A DNA stretch of 64,000 nucleotides from Desulfatiglans anilini DSM 4660 (GCF_000422285.1 NZ_AULM01000003.1:124001-188000), one strand, 5' to 3'; shown: positions 25,554 to 34,189, counted from the first letter of the stretch. Notes: generated by a model not told the origin, from the letters alone. Numbers and translations are program-made.

Positions 25554-26158
25554 CGGGCGCCCTCCTCCCAGCCGTCCTCGGCTATGGCCTGGCGCAGGAA
25601 CAGCCGCGCGCGGTGCAGCCGGGTCTTGACCAGTTGCGTCGAGATCCCCATGATTTCAGCCGTTTCCTCCGTACTGAACCCCTCGATATCACGCAGATTG
25701 AACACCATCCGGTATTTCGGCGGAAGCGCGGCGATGGCCTGTTCGATCCGTTCCTTCAACTCGGCGCGGATCAGATGATCGGATGGATTTTCGGACCAGT
25801 CGGGGATCTCATAGGCAACCGGACCATCCTCACCCGGTATCAGGGCGTCGAGCGACAACTCCCGGTCGGGCTCGCATTTCTTTTTCCGCCGCTTCTTCAG
25901 ACACGCCCTGGCGGCTATCTTGAAAAGCCAGTTCCGGAGTTTGGTCTCCCCCCGAAAACCGTCCAGATAGCGGAAGGCACTGAGAAAAGTCTCCTGAGTG
26001 ACATCCTCCGCATCCTCGGACTGACGGCACATCTTCAGGCCAAAATTGAATAGACGGTCTCCATAGCGGCGGACGATCTCGTCCATGGCCTCCGGCGCCC
26101 CTTCTTTGAACCGCCCGACCAGATCGCTGTCCGAAGCATCCCGGAGTTGATTTTCCAT
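25550..26158 (-). CDS. ECF-family RNA polymerase sigma factor
   Basis: The 202-residue product has sigma region 2 (about 30-95, YGDRLFNFGLKMCRQSEDAEDVTQETFL) and region 4 (about 135-190, ALPPKYRMVFNLRDIEGFSTEETAEIMGI). It is paired with the ZAS anti-sigma gene directly downstream. A basic KKRRKKK stretch lies at the end of region 2. Its regulon cannot be seen here; no clear ECF-type promoter is visible in the 245-bp upstream spacer. Confidence 0.92.
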   Translation of the reverse strand: MENQLRDASDSDLVGRFKEGAPEAMDEIVRRYGDRLFNFGLKMCRQSEDAEDVTQETFLSAFRYLDGFRGETKLRNWLFKIAARACLKKRRKKKCEPDRELSLDALIPGEDGPVAYEIPDWSENPSDHLIRAELKERIEQAIAALPPKYRMVFNLRDIEGFSTEETAEIMGISTQLVKTRLHRARLFLRQAIAEDGWEEGAR

Positions 26159-26403
26159 GCCAGCCCACCATATTAATCTTGCATCATCGCGGGGATTTTC
26201 TTACCCTGAAATAAACTCTTAACAAAAAGACCCGGGCATTTCAAACGAAATGAGGCTTGGACGGGCGTCGGGCGGCAATCGGACGTTCGGGGCGAACGTC
26301 CTGAAACGCTCTGCATTCCCCAGCGCAAGAGCCCGATTCTTCAAAGCGGTGCGGGTCTTGCACAACAGTCCCGGACCCGGAGCCAAACGGCAAGGTTGGA
26401 TAG

Positions 26404-27198
26404 ATGGGACTCATCTTCGGCCAAGAGACCTCCGAACTTTACGAATCCTGGTACCTGTCCCCTCACGGGCGTGCAGTCGATCAATCCATCGAACGCCTCC
26501 TCCGCTCTCAAATCCGCCCCAAATCAGGCGATCGGGTCCTGGACGTCGGGTGCGGGACGGGGCATCATATCCTGAACCTCGCGCGGCTGGGACTCGATGC
26601 CTCCGGTGTGGATGCCTCCCCTTATGTCATCCGGCGCGCACGTGAAAGGCTCGGCCCAGGCGTTGAACTCCTGACGGGCTACGCCGAAGACCTCCCTTTC
26701 GATGACAATGCCTTCGATGTCGTTGTGCTGATCAACACTTTGGAATTCCTGGACAACCCCTTGGCGGCGCTTCGCGAGGCAGGACGGGTCGCCCATCGCA
26801 GGGTGTTCGTCGGCGTCCTGAACAGCCTTTCCTGGGTGGGCCTCATCAAGCGGATCCAAGGGTACATGGGCGATCCGGTTTTCCGCCGGGCAAAGTTCTA
26901 TCACCTCTGGCAGATCAAGTCCCTGATGCAGGCGGCCTTCGGAGACGTCCCCATTTCGTGGGGCTGCATCAACATCGGGCCGGCCTTTTTCGGCCGCAGT
27001 GAATCCCAGGGGGATCAGAGCCCTTTCGGTTCGTTCCTCGGAGTCAGCGCCACCATGACCTATCGCTTGCGCACCGAAAACGTCCCGCTCACGGTGCGGA
27101 TCAAGAACGGACAGCGCAGTCTGGTCTCTGTCCGGACTGCCGGTGAAATCAACCGCAAGACAGGAGACTGGGTCGATGAAAGAAGCCTACCTTTATAA
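26404..27198 (+). CDS. class I SAM-dependent methyltransferase
   Basis: The 264-residue product has the SAM-binding motif I VLDVGCGTGHHILNLA (about 46-61), an acidic motif near GVDAS, and the motif IV-like FDVVVLINTLEFLDNP. It resembles UbiE/COQ5-like small-molecule methyltransferases. The substrate is unknown. Its 3' end overlaps the start of the AmrS-like gene by about 23 bases, implying linked expression. Confidence 0.82.
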   Translation: MGLIFGQETSELYESWYLSPHGRAVDQSIERLLRSQIRPKSGDRVLDVGCGTGHHILNLARLGLDASGVDASPYVIRRARERLGPGVELLTGYAEDLPFDDNAFDVVVLINTLEFLDNPLAALREAGRVAHRRVFVGVLNSLSWVGLIKRIQGYMGDPVFRRAKFYHLWQIKSLMQAAFGDVPISWGCINIGPAFFGRSESQGDQSPFGSFLGVSATMTYRLRTENVPLTVRIKNGQRSLVSVRTAGEINRKTGDWVDERSLPL

Positions 27199-28189
27199 CG
27201 GCCTGGAGGATGAGCGGGTCCGTTGCGCCCTTTGCAACCACCGCTGTGTGATCAAACCGGGAAAACGCGGCATCTGCGGCGTCCGTGAAAACCGAGGGGG
27301 GACCCTCTACAGCCTCGTTTACGGAAAGGTCATCGCCGCGCACACGGACCCCATCGAGAAAAAACCCCTTTTTCATTTCCTTCCCGGGAGCCTTTCCTAT
27401 TCGATCGCCACGGTCGGCTGCAATTTCAGATGCCGTTTCTGTCAGAACGCCGATATCTCGCAGATGCCCGCCGAGACCGGCCGTATCGAGGGAAAGGACA
27501 CCACCCCGGAGGCCGTCGTCGAGGCCGCGCTCGCAAGCGGTTGCGAATCCATCGCCTACACCTACACCGAACCGACGATCTTCTTTGAAATGGCCCACGA
27601 CACCGCCCTGCTGGCGGACAGCAAAGGCCTCAAGAACGTCTTCGTCTCGAACGGGTACATGACCCCTGAATGCCTTGAATTCATCCACCCGCATCTCCAC
27701 GCCGCAAACGTGGACCTCAAGGCCTTCACCGACCGTTTTTACAAAGAGCAGTGCGGTGCCAAGCTCGCCCCGGTCCTGAAAACCCTCGAGACCATGAAAC
27801 GTTTGAACGTCTGGCTCGAGGTGACGACCCTCCTGATCCCGGGTCACAACGACGATCCGGGCGAACTACGGGAGCTGGCCGATTTCCTCGTAAACCTCGA
27901 TCCCTACATCCCATGGCACATCAGTCGCTTCTACCCGACCTACAAACTCCTGGACGCCCCTCCGACCCCGCCCGAAACCGTGCGGCGGGCCCGTGACATC
28001 GGCTACGAAGCCGGTCTGAAGTACGTTTACACCGGCAACCTGCCGGGTGATATGGGGGAGAAAACCTACTGCCCCGACTGCGGCGAACTCCTGATCGACC
28101 GCGTTGGGTTCCGGGTCGGTGGCATGCGGATCAAAGACGGGAAATGCGCCCAATGCGGCGGCAGACTCGCCGGCGTGTGGACGCATTGA
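27176..28189 (+). CDS. amrS: AmmeMemoRadiSam-system radical SAM enzyme
   Basis: The 337-residue product has the radical SAM motif CNFRCRFC (about Cys84-Cys91), an N-terminal double-Cys region (CALCNHRC, then CGV), and a C-terminal CPDCGE...CAQCGG pair. This is the AmrS architecture. The ATG at 27176 has GGAG at good spacing. In many genomes it is near the AmmeMemoRadiSam A and B proteins, but neither is in this window. Its partner here is the overlapping methyltransferase. The modified substrate is unknown. Confidence 0.88.
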   Translation: MKEAYLYNGLEDERVRCALCNHRCVIKPGKRGICGVRENRGGTLYSLVYGKVIAAHTDPIEKKPLFHFLPGSLSYSIATVGCNFRCRFCQNADISQMPAETGRIEGKDTTPEAVVEAALASGCESIAYTYTEPTIFFEMAHDTALLADSKGLKNVFVSNGYMTPECLEFIHPHLHAANVDLKAFTDRFYKEQCGAKLAPVLKTLETMKRLNVWLEVTTLLIPGHNDDPGELRELADFLVNLDPYIPWHISRFYPTYKLLDAPPTPPETVRRARDIGYEAGLKYVYTGNLPGDMGEKTYCPDCGELLIDRVGFRVGGMRIKDGKCAQCGGRLAGVWTH

Positions 28190-28256
28190 TATTCGCAGGG
28201 TTTTGTGATAGCGTTCTGGTCGTGGGGAGGGCTCTCAAAGGGTTCTTCTCAAACCG

Positions 28257-28300
28257 CCCCCGCTGAATCCGTTTTTCGGCCTTCTTCCATTCAGCGGGGG
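28257..28300. repeat. perfect 12-bp inverted repeat
   Basis: CCCCCGCTGAAT (28257-28268) pairs with ATTCAGCGGGGG (28289-28300) around a 20-nt loop that itself contains CCG-TTTTT-CGG. There is no T tract on either side. It sits between amrS and the 53-residue gene, 36 bp before the latter's start, so it may be a leader structure or factor-dependent terminator. Confidence 0.55.
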
Positions 28301-28335
28301 ATTCCCCTTATCAGGGCGCCAAAGGAGTCCGGTCC

Positions 28336-28497
28336 ATGCAGCCAAAAGACGAGCTATCGCTCAAGATCACCAAGGAAATCGTCGTCAAATTCATCGAGGT
28401 AGGCCGCCTGTCCGTAAGTTCCTTCGAGATGGTCTGGAATCAGGTCTACAACACCGTGCGTAAATCGGTGGAGAAGAACACGCCTTCCAATCAATAA
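28336..28497 (+). CDS. small conserved-looking protein of unknown function (53 residues)
   Basis: An ATG preceded by AAAGGAG at 8-bp spacing opens a 53-codon frame (MQPKDELSLKITKEIVVKFI onward) ending in TAA. The product is a short amphipathic helical protein with no Cys and no signal peptide. Small proteins with a KITKEIVVKFIEVGRLS-like core occur in other delta-group genomes, in my memory; some are mislabelled as transfer proteins. It overlaps the convergent truA stop by a few bases. The strong RBS is the main support. Confidence 0.6.
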   Translation: MQPKDELSLKITKEIVVKFIEVGRLSVSSFEMVWNQVYNTVRKSVEKNTPSNQ

Positions 28498-29243
28498 GTC
28501 ACATCCACCAGGAAAAGGCCATGGGCGGGCGCTGTAGCCCCCGCCGCCCGCCGATCCCGGGCCTCCAGAACGCCCTCGAACTCCCCTGACGTCAATTTAC
28601 CCCTCCCGGCGGACACCAGGGTGCCGACGATGTTGCGGACCATGTGGCGCAGAAATCCGTCGGCCTCGAGTTCGATCGTCCAGAGCCGATTCGCCTCAAT
28701 CAGTAGATCCGCCTTGAAGATCGTTCTCACCGGGTTGCGGTTGGAACTCCCGGCCGCTCGGAAGGATGAAAAGTCGCGGGTCCCCACGATCAAGGCCAGA
28801 CAGCCCCTCATTCTTTCCGCGTCGAGCGGTTGCGGAATGTGCCAGGCCGTTCGCCGCAGGAAGACATCGTGCACCTCGCCGTTGAAGATGCAGTAACGAT
28901 ACCGCTTCTTCCGAGCGCTGTAGCGCGCATTGAATGAAAAGGGCACATCTTCGGCGCCCAGAACGCGGATGTCCTTTGGCAGGAGCGCGTTCAGCCCCTT
29001 GCGGACAATCCAGGCATCCAGGGTGGTGCCGGTCTTGAAATTGCAGACCTGATTCATCGCGTGGACACCGGCATCGGTGCGCCCCGAGGCGATGACGGCC
29101 ACGGGTTCCCCCAGCATCCGGGCGAGTTTCTCCTCCACCACCTCCTGGATGGTCACGCCGTTTTTCTGACGCTGCCACCCGTGGTAGTTCATGCCGTCAT
29201 AGGCCAGGATCAGTTTGATGTTTCGCTCGGGCACCTTGAACAA
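28491..29243 (-). CDS. truA: tRNA pseudouridine(38-40) synthase TruA
   Basis: The 250-residue product contains the catalytic Asp in ASGRTDAGVHAMNQV and the family LAYDGMNYHGWQRQ opening. It modifies positions 38-40 of tRNAs. The start is uncertain: TTG at 29243 or GTG at 29234. Neither has a clear RBS, and the TTG lies within the terminator hairpin that follows rpsI. Expression may depend on read-through from rplM-rpsI. Confidence 0.93.
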   Translation of the reverse strand: MFKVPERNIKLILAYDGMNYHGWQRQKNGVTIQEVVEEKLARMLGEPVAVIASGRTDAGVHAMNQVCNFKTGTTLDAWIVRKGLNALLPKDIRVLGAEDVPFSFNARYSARKKRYRYCIFNGEVHDVFLRRTAWHIPQPLDAERMRGCLALIVGTRDFSSFRAAGSSNRNPVRTIFKADLLIEANRLWTIELEADGFLRHMVRNIVGTLVSAGRGKLTSGEFEGVLEARDRRAAGATAPAHGLFLVDVTY

Positions 29244-29267
29244 AAAGGGGAGCCAAAAGCTCCCCTT
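29241..29267 (-). terminator. terminator or attenuator between rpsI and truA
   Basis: On the minus strand AAGGGGAGC (29259-29267) pairs with GCTCCCCTT (29245-29253) and is followed by a short T tract at 29241-29245. It lies 79 bp after rpsI and directly at the truA start. Confidence 0.7.
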
Positions 29268-29345
29268 CCAAATGCATCTCTCCCCGTCGAACCGCTGCGG
29301 TTTCCAGCGGCGCCACGGGGATGAATGATCATCTCGATGAACCGT

Positions 29346-29738
29346 TTACCGCTTGGAATACTGATAACGGGCACGCGCACCGGGCTGACCGTATTTTTTC
29401 CGCTCTTTCATACGCGAATCACGGGTCAGGAAGCCCCGCTTCTTGAGGACTTCCCTCAACTCAGGATCGCCGGAAACCAAGGCGCGGCTGATGCCGTGCC
29501 GGATGGCACCCGCCTGGCCGGCGACGCCGCCGCCCCTCACATTCACATACAGATCGAAGCGATCCATGAGCTCAGCGGCCTTCAACGGCTCCAGGACCGT
29601 GCTGCGGTCGGACTCCTGCACCAGGTATTCCTGCACCGGCTTCTTGTTGATGATGATCTGGCCGGTTCCCGGGCGCATAAACACGCGCGCGACGGCCGTT
29701 TTCCGTTTACCTGTGGCGTACCATGTTCCTTCTGCCAT
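29346..29738 (-). CDS. rpsI: 30S ribosomal protein S9
   Basis: The 130-residue product has the S9 features YATGKRKTAVARVFMRPGTG near the N-terminus and the conserved C-terminal basic tail ending KR. Length is normal. It follows rplM immediately with no spacer, the usual L13-S9 operon, and is ended by a strong hairpin. Confidence 0.97.
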   Translation of the reverse strand: MAEGTWYATGKRKTAVARVFMRPGTGQIIINKKPVQEYLVQESDRSTVLEPLKAAELMDRFDLYVNVRGGGVAGQAGAIRHGISRALVSGDPELREVLKKRGFLTRDSRMKERKKYGQPGARARYQYSKR

Positions 29739-30170
29739 TTAGATCTCCCACTGATCGGGTTGTTGAGCCTGATGCGGGTGTTCCGGGCCGGCGTAGACCT
29801 TCAGCTTCTTGAGCTGACGGCGCCCCAGGGGGCCCTTGGGAAGCATCCCTTTGACCGCAAAACGCACGAGATCCTCCGGTCTTTTTTCACGGAGTTTCCC
29901 GGCGGAAATGGCTTTCAGCCCGCCGATATATCCGCTGTAACGGTAGTAAAATTTTTGGTCCCACTTGTGACCGGTCATCAGCACCTTGTCGGCGTTGACC
30001 ACAATCACGAAATCGCCCGTGTCCGCGTGCGGGGTGAAAATAGGCTTGTCCTTGCCCCTGAGCCGCATGGCGATCTGGGTCGCAAGCCGCCCCAGCACAT
30101 GATCGGCGGCGTCCACGACGACCCACTTCTTATTGACCTCGTGTTCCTTCGCGACAAACGTCTTCATCAT
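29739..30170 (-). CDS. rplM: 50S ribosomal protein L13
   Basis: The 143-residue product starts [20 protein letters not shown], with the L13 signatures DVLGRLAT-like [12 protein letters not shown] and [19 protein letters not shown] use the first of two adjacent ATGs, which has AAGGA at ten-base spacing; the frame upstream to 30263 is promoter region. A consensus promoter on the minus strand lies at 30202-30230. Confidence 0.96.
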   Translation of the reverse strand: MMKTFVAKEHEVNKKWVVVDAADHVLGRLATQIAMRLRGKDKPIFTPHADTGDFVIVVNADKVLMTGHKWDQKFYYRYSGYIGGLKAISAGKLREKRPEDLVRFAVKGMLPKGPLGRRQLKKLKVYAGPEHPHQAQQPDQWEI

Positions 30171-30201
30171 GACATTCCCATCCTTCAGAGTTGAAAAGAG
30201 C

Positions 30202-30230
30202 TTTTTAAACGAAAAACCCGCCGGTGTCAA
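30202..30230 (-). promoter_or_regulatory. promoter of rplM-rpsI
   Basis: On the minus strand TTGACA (30225-30230) and TAAAAA (30202-30207) are 17 bp apart, 32 bp upstream of the rplM start. It is divergent from the tRNA promoter. Confidence 0.6.
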
Positions 30231-30252
30231 GCCATTTCTTCGAAAAATAGGG

Positions 30253-30281
30253 TTGACAAACAAAATCGATGCTGGTATCTA
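30253..30281 (+). promoter_or_regulatory. promoter of the tRNA-Arg/tRNA-Lys unit
   Basis: TTGACA (30253-30258) and TATCTA (30276-30281) are 17 bp apart and end 14 bp upstream of tRNA-Arg. Confidence 0.7.
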
Positions 30282-30295
30282 ATTCACTCACATGG

Positions 30296-30372
<77 letters not shown>

Positions 30373-30387
30373 GGGTACTATCACGAT

Positions 30388-30463
<76 letters not shown>

Positions 30464-30473
30464 GGAAAATCAA

Positions 30474-30508
30474 GGGGTTGCGGTGATGAACCGCAGCCCC
30501 TTTTTTCT
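30474..30508 (+). terminator. terminator of the tRNA-Arg/tRNA-Lys unit
   Basis: An 11-bp stem GGGGTTGCGGT/ACCGCAGCCCC with a five-base loop is followed by TTTTTTCTT. The lead-in GGAAAATCAAGGGGTT is identical to the lead-in of the terminator after tRNA-Arg(CCG) at 47.99 kb. Confidence 0.9.
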
Positions 30509-30599
30509 TGCACTCTGCGGTTTTCCTCCACTGCTTTCCCCTGCCTTTTCCAAGAATCCTTCGGTTTCACGGAAGATCGCGAAACAGTTCGACGCGCGT

Positions 30600-31028
30600 T
30601 TACAGTTCCTCGCAGTATGCCTGCACTCTTTCGAGAAAGGCTGGACTGATGGGAACCGTCCTGTTTTCCTTGTAGTCGAAAAGGACCATGGTCGATTCAC
30701 CCGCCGCGTAGATCGTATCGGGGTCACCCCGTTTCACAATCCGGTATTTGAAGACGAAGCTCTTTTTCCCGACCCGCCCGATCCAGACCTGGATGGCGAT
30801 CCGGTCCCCCAGCTTCAAGGGCGTGATGTAGTCGCAACTGATGCGCGCCAGGATGAAGGGATACTCGGACGGATCCACGATCTCCAGCACACGGGCAAGG
30901 AAAGCGCTTCGCCCCTCCTCGAAATAGGTCAAGAAAACGGCATTGTTCACGTGGCCCATAGCATCGACGTCCCGGAAACGCACCGTGAGATCGTCTACGA
31001 TTATCTGATGATTTTCCATCGTTTTCAC
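30600..31028 (-). CDS. acyl-CoA thioesterase of the YbgC/FadM hotdog family
   Basis: The 142-residue product has the hotdog-fold thioesterase motif VRFRDVDAMGHVNNAVFLTYFEEGR with the catalytic Asp and His. The start is GTG at 31028, favoured by AAGGA ten bases upstream; an ATG lies nine bases further in. It is cytoplasmic with no signal. The specificity is unknown. It is convergent with the tRNA terminator and stands alone. Confidence 0.85.
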   Translation of the reverse strand: MKTMENHQIIVDDLTVRFRDVDAMGHVNNAVFLTYFEEGRSAFLARVLEIVDPSEYPFILARISCDYITPLKLGDRIAIQVWIGRVGKKSFVFKYRIVKRGDPDTIYAAGESTMVLFDYKENRTVPISPAFLERVQAYCEEL

Positions 31029-31306
31029 CCGTCGCAGTTCCTTCCTTCCAGTTCCCGACCCTACAGCATGCTGCCGGGCCGGTTTAAACCGCCGGTCTGA
31101 CGTCCCTATGCGGATTCATTAAAACCGTTGCCATTTACCCGATCATTGTGAAAGAAGACGGTTGAGGGATCTAGCCACAAGATCTAGAATAGATGCACAC
31201 AAGGCAGTCGAATCATGCCGCACCCTTGTTGGATCAAGGGTCGAATACTATTTTTATATCCAATTATTACAGCACTTTTTTCGAACAAATCGCAAGGAGA
31301 AGATCC

Positions 31307-31870
31307 ATGAATCATACACCGGATGCCCATTGGCCGGACATGCACCTCCACCCCGTCGGCATCGTACGCAGCGACATCACGTCGCCTGTGCTTGCAGCCG
31401 GCGACGGGGACCTCGAATTGCAGGAGAAAAAGGAAGCGATCCGCCAGCACCACGAACAGGTGGAGGGCGGCGTCTGCGAACTCGTCATCTTTCCCGACTT
31501 CGCCGAGTTGCTGGAAGGCATCGAGGATTTTTCGCACGTCATGGTGCTTTACTGGCCGCACCTGATCGACCCATCGAAGCGGCAGCTGAGAAAAGTCCAC
31601 CCCATGGGCCGCAAGGACCTGCCCCTGAGGGGCATCTTTTCCACCTGCAGCCCCGCAAGGCCGAACCCGATCCTGGTGTCCGTGGTCCCGCTGCTCGAGC
31701 GGGACGGCAACATCCTGCGAGTCAAGGGGCTGGAGGCCGTCGACGGCAGCCCGATCATCGACCTCAAACCGTTTGTCGAACCTTCCCACGGAGCAAAAAA
31801 CCCCAAGGTCCCCGAGTGGATGAGCCGCATCCACCGGGACCTCGGCCTCGAGACCAAAGAGAAGGCCTGA
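31307..31870 (+). CDS. trmO: tRNA (N6-threonylcarbamoyladenosine37-N6)-methyltransferase TrmO
   Basis: The 187-residue product belongs to the TsaA/TrmO beta-barrel family: PVGIVRSDI, GIEDFSHVMVLYWPH and the GIFSTCSPARPNPI signature. TrmO methylates t6A37 in tRNA(Thr). The ATG at 31307 has AAGGAGA at good spacing; the upstream in-frame extension is not family-like. The C-terminus is short. A metal-binding or other role is less likely than tRNA methylation. Confidence 0.85.
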   Translation: MNHTPDAHWPDMHLHPVGIVRSDITSPVLAAGDGDLELQEKKEAIRQHHEQVEGGVCELVIFPDFAELLEGIEDFSHVMVLYWPHLIDPSKRQLRKVHPMGRKDLPLRGIFSTCSPARPNPILVSVVPLLERDGNILRVKGLEAVDGSPIIDLKPFVEPSHGAKNPKVPEWMSRIHRDLGLETKEKA

Positions 31871-32001
31871 AGAGTCTTTTACCGGATGAATGGCTGTATA
31901 GGCATCTGTCCCATCGCACCTTTTGTTAAAATCAAATGGGGCGAGGCGCCAAAAAAGGAAAGAAACCCCGTCACCAACCCGACAGAAAGGAGCCCCCGGA
32001 A

Positions 32002-32274
32002 ATGGAAGGCGATCACAAGCATCAGCACGAGCACGGACACGAACACACTCACGTTCACGAACATCCCCACGAACACGGCGGCAAGGCGCACTCCCATCCG
32101 CACGAACACGCCCATAGCCACGAACATACGCACGAGCATGCTCATCCGCACCACCATGAGCAGGACAGCCGCGGGCACGATCACGATCATGCCGGCAATC
32201 ATGACCCCCACGATCACGACCATCCCAACCATTTGAAAGAGCCGCATGAGCACGCTCATGACGCAGGGGAGTGA
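32002..32274 (+). CDS. histidine-rich small protein, probable metal-binding
   Basis: The ATG at 32002 has AAAGGAG nine bases upstream and gives 90 residues, 35 of them His, arranged as HxH and HEH repeats with Glu, Asp, Pro and Ala. There is no signal peptide, Cys or fold-like segment. Such sequences chelate Ni, Zn or Co, as in Hpn-like nickel-storage peptides or the His-rich tails of HypB and SlyD. No hydrogenase or metal transporter gene is adjacent, so the metal is unknown. The region is low complexity, and the start and RBS are what support it. Confidence 0.65.
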   Translation: MEGDHKHQHEHGHEHTHVHEHPHEHGGKAHSHPHEHAHSHEHTHEHAHPHHHEQDSRGHDHDHAGNHDPHDHDHPNHLKEPHEHAHDAGE

Positions 32275-32305
32275 ACCCGAGGTCAGCCGCATCCACGACC
32301 GTAAG

Positions 32306-32347
32306 ACCGTGCTGCGCCGCCCGGTGATCCGGGCGGCGTAGCACGGT
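32306..32347. terminator. 19-bp hairpin between convergent genes
   Basis: ACCGTGCTGCGCCGCCCGG (32306-32324) pairs with the arm at 32329-32347 around TGAT with one mismatch. No T tract follows on either strand. It lies between the convergent His-rich and mscS genes, so it may act as a bidirectional termination or mRNA 3'-end element. Confidence 0.5.
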
Positions 32348-32403
32348 TCCGTCGCAAGGCACTGGCAAACCCGATCCGGACAACGCCCGGCGGCTACCCA
32401 GCC

Positions 32404-33720
32404 TTATGCAGAGGAAAGGGTATGTGCATGGAGCGGCGCTTCCTTGATGTGCACATCGCGCTGGGGGAAGGGGATCTCGATGTTGTGGGCCTTGAAGGTG
32501 TCCCAGATCGCCAGGCGCAGGTCACTGCTGACATTGGCCACGCCATTGGCGGGGTCAGTAATCCAGGCACGGAGTTCCAGATCCACCGAATTGTCACCGA
32601 ACCCCGTGAGCCGGCAGGAAGGCCCGGGCTTTGCAAGGACGCGGGGGATGCCTGTGGCGGCCGCCACCATCAGATCCATGGCTCGATGGATGTCCGTGTC
32701 ATAGGAGACGCCCACGCCGATCTTCAGCCTGACCAGGTTGTTCGAAAAGGACCAGTTGATGACCTGGTGGGTGATGAGATCCTCATTGGGTATCAGGTAT
32801 TCGAAGCCGTCCCGGGTAAGCACCGATACATAGCGCGCCCCGAGGGATTTGATGCGGCCATAGCTGTTTCCCACTTCGATGACGTCGCCCGGTTTGATCG
32901 ATTTGTCCATCAGGAGGATGATCCCGCTGATCAGGTTGCTGACCACTTTCTGAAGACCGAACCCGATTCCGACACCCACAGCCCCGCCGATGAAGGCGAA
33001 AGCCGAAAGATTGATGCCCAGGCTGCCGAAGGCAACCGCCACTGCGATCACGAGCAACGTGACCTTCAGCGCCTTGCTGAGCAGGACCTGGACCGACGGC
33101 GTCAGATCCTGAAGGGTGTGAATCCTCTTTTCGAACAGCCCCGCAGCTCCAAGGGCCAATCGCAGCAGGACCGTGAGGACGATCATTCCCTTGATCACCA
33201 GCAGGACCGAGATTCGGATGCCGCCGAGATCGACGCCGATCCGGTCGAGCAGAACCATGGCAGGTCCAAGCAGATTGAGGATATGCAGGGCCGCCAGGGT
33301 CCAGGCGCCGGCGGCGATCAAGCGGCCCCACCGCGCCCCTCCCAGAATGGAGGCGGTGAAACGGATCATGACCCAGGCTGTAAGGAGGCGAGCCACAAGG
33401 CTCAAAAGGGGTCCCGTCAGGTCGTAGGCGAGAAAGACCGCACGCACGGCGTAAAGGATGAAGATGGCCGCGAGAAAAGGGACGACATGGGCGAACGCCG
33501 ACAGAAACCGCTCAAAGAAGCCCCCCTGTCCCTCCGGAACAGCCGCCCGGAGTTCGAGGCGCTTCTTGACCGGCCTGACAAGGAGGAACGCTGTCGGAAT
33601 CAGGACCACGATCACGGCCGCCTCCATCAGCGTCTGCGCCGTAAACACCTGGTCCACGACCCACGCCCACCCGTTCGAGGCGAGCGATGACCAGTAGCCT
33701 ATTTCGAGATATTTGTCCAA
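32404..33720 (-). CDS. MscS-family mechanosensitive channel
   Basis: The 438-residue product has about five predicted transmembrane helices in the first 270 residues. The pore-lining TM3 helix (AFAFIGGAVGVGIGFGLQKVVSNLISG) and the MscS beta domain with GDVIEVGNSYGRIKSLGAR follow. The C-terminal alpha/beta domain runs to the end. It gates ion flow under membrane tension and sits in the inner membrane. The start ATG at 33720 is the first in frame. It stands alone. Confidence 0.9.
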   Translation of the reverse strand: MDKYLEIGYWSSLASNGWAWVVDQVFTAQTLMEAAVIVVLIPTAFLLVRPVKKRLELRAAVPEGQGGFFERFLSAFAHVVPFLAAIFILYAVRAVFLAYDLTGPLLSLVARLLTAWVMIRFTASILGGARWGRLIAAGAWTLAALHILNLLGPAMVLLDRIGVDLGGIRISVLLVIKGMIVLTVLLRLALGAAGLFEKRIHTLQDLTPSVQVLLSKALKVTLLVIAVAVAFGSLGINLSAFAFIGGAVGVGIGFGLQKVVSNLISGIILLMDKSIKPGDVIEVGNSYGRIKSLGARYVSVLTRDGFEYLIPNEDLITHQVINWSFSNNLVRLKIGVGVSYDTDIHRAMDLMVAAATGIPRVLAKPGPSCRLTGFGDNSVDLELRAWITDPANGVANVSSDLRLAIWDTFKAHNIEIPFPQRDVHIKEAPLHAHTLSSA

Positions 33721-33862
33721 ATGCGTCTACATCCCTGCAATTATGTGGTGATCCGGTGCAAATGTCATGGCATGGACGACCATACTGGATTTAGCAGCCT
33801 CTGACAACCTTCTTCCCCTTTCAGCTGCATTCTGAAGCACTCGTGACCATCCGGTCCTGGTT

Positions 33863-34132
33863 CTATCCCCCCGAAACCGGGATGTGTATATCCAATACCT
33901 CCCCGGGCTGGATCACATGATCGAAGCCGTGCACCCGCCCATCGATAAAGACATGGAGCATCATGTCTTCGAATTCTTCAGGGTCCCCGATGCCGGGGAT
34001 AGATTGGAGCAGATCGGCTATGGTGCTGCCGGGTGCCACCTCCAAAACCAGTTCGTCGCCACCGCCGAGGGCTGCCTGAAGTTTTTCGGTGGATCCGACC
34101 GCATAAAACGATTTGATTCTGACCTTGATCAT
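33863..34132 (-). CDS. MoaD/ThiS-like sulfur carrier
   Basis: The 89-residue product has a beta-grasp fold pattern (MIKVRIKSFYAVGSTEKLQ) and ends in the diglycine VSGG that is adenylated and thiocarboxylated in ubiquitin-like sulfur carriers. It is closer in length to MoaD or archaeal-type SAMP proteins than to ThiS. A second carrier (36037-36237) and a ThiF-like E1 (36635-37390) lie nearby, separated by prfC. The acceptor pathway cannot be assigned. Confidence 0.7.
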   Translation of the reverse strand: MIKVRIKSFYAVGSTEKLQAALGGGDELVLEVAPGSTIADLLQSIPGIGDPEEFEDMMLHVFIDGRVHGFDHVIQPGEVLDIHIPVSGG

Positions 34133-34160
34133 CCTTCTCCCCTTTTACATTGATTAGTGC

Positions 34161-34189
34161 TTGACTATGATTATAAATTGCGTTATGCT
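34161..34189 (+). promoter_or_regulatory. promoter candidate for prfC
   Basis: TTGACT (34161-34166) and TATGCT (34184-34189) are 17 bp apart in an AT-rich stretch, about 215 bp upstream of prfC. The long leader beyond it (34190-34402) has no recognised element. Confidence 0.55.
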
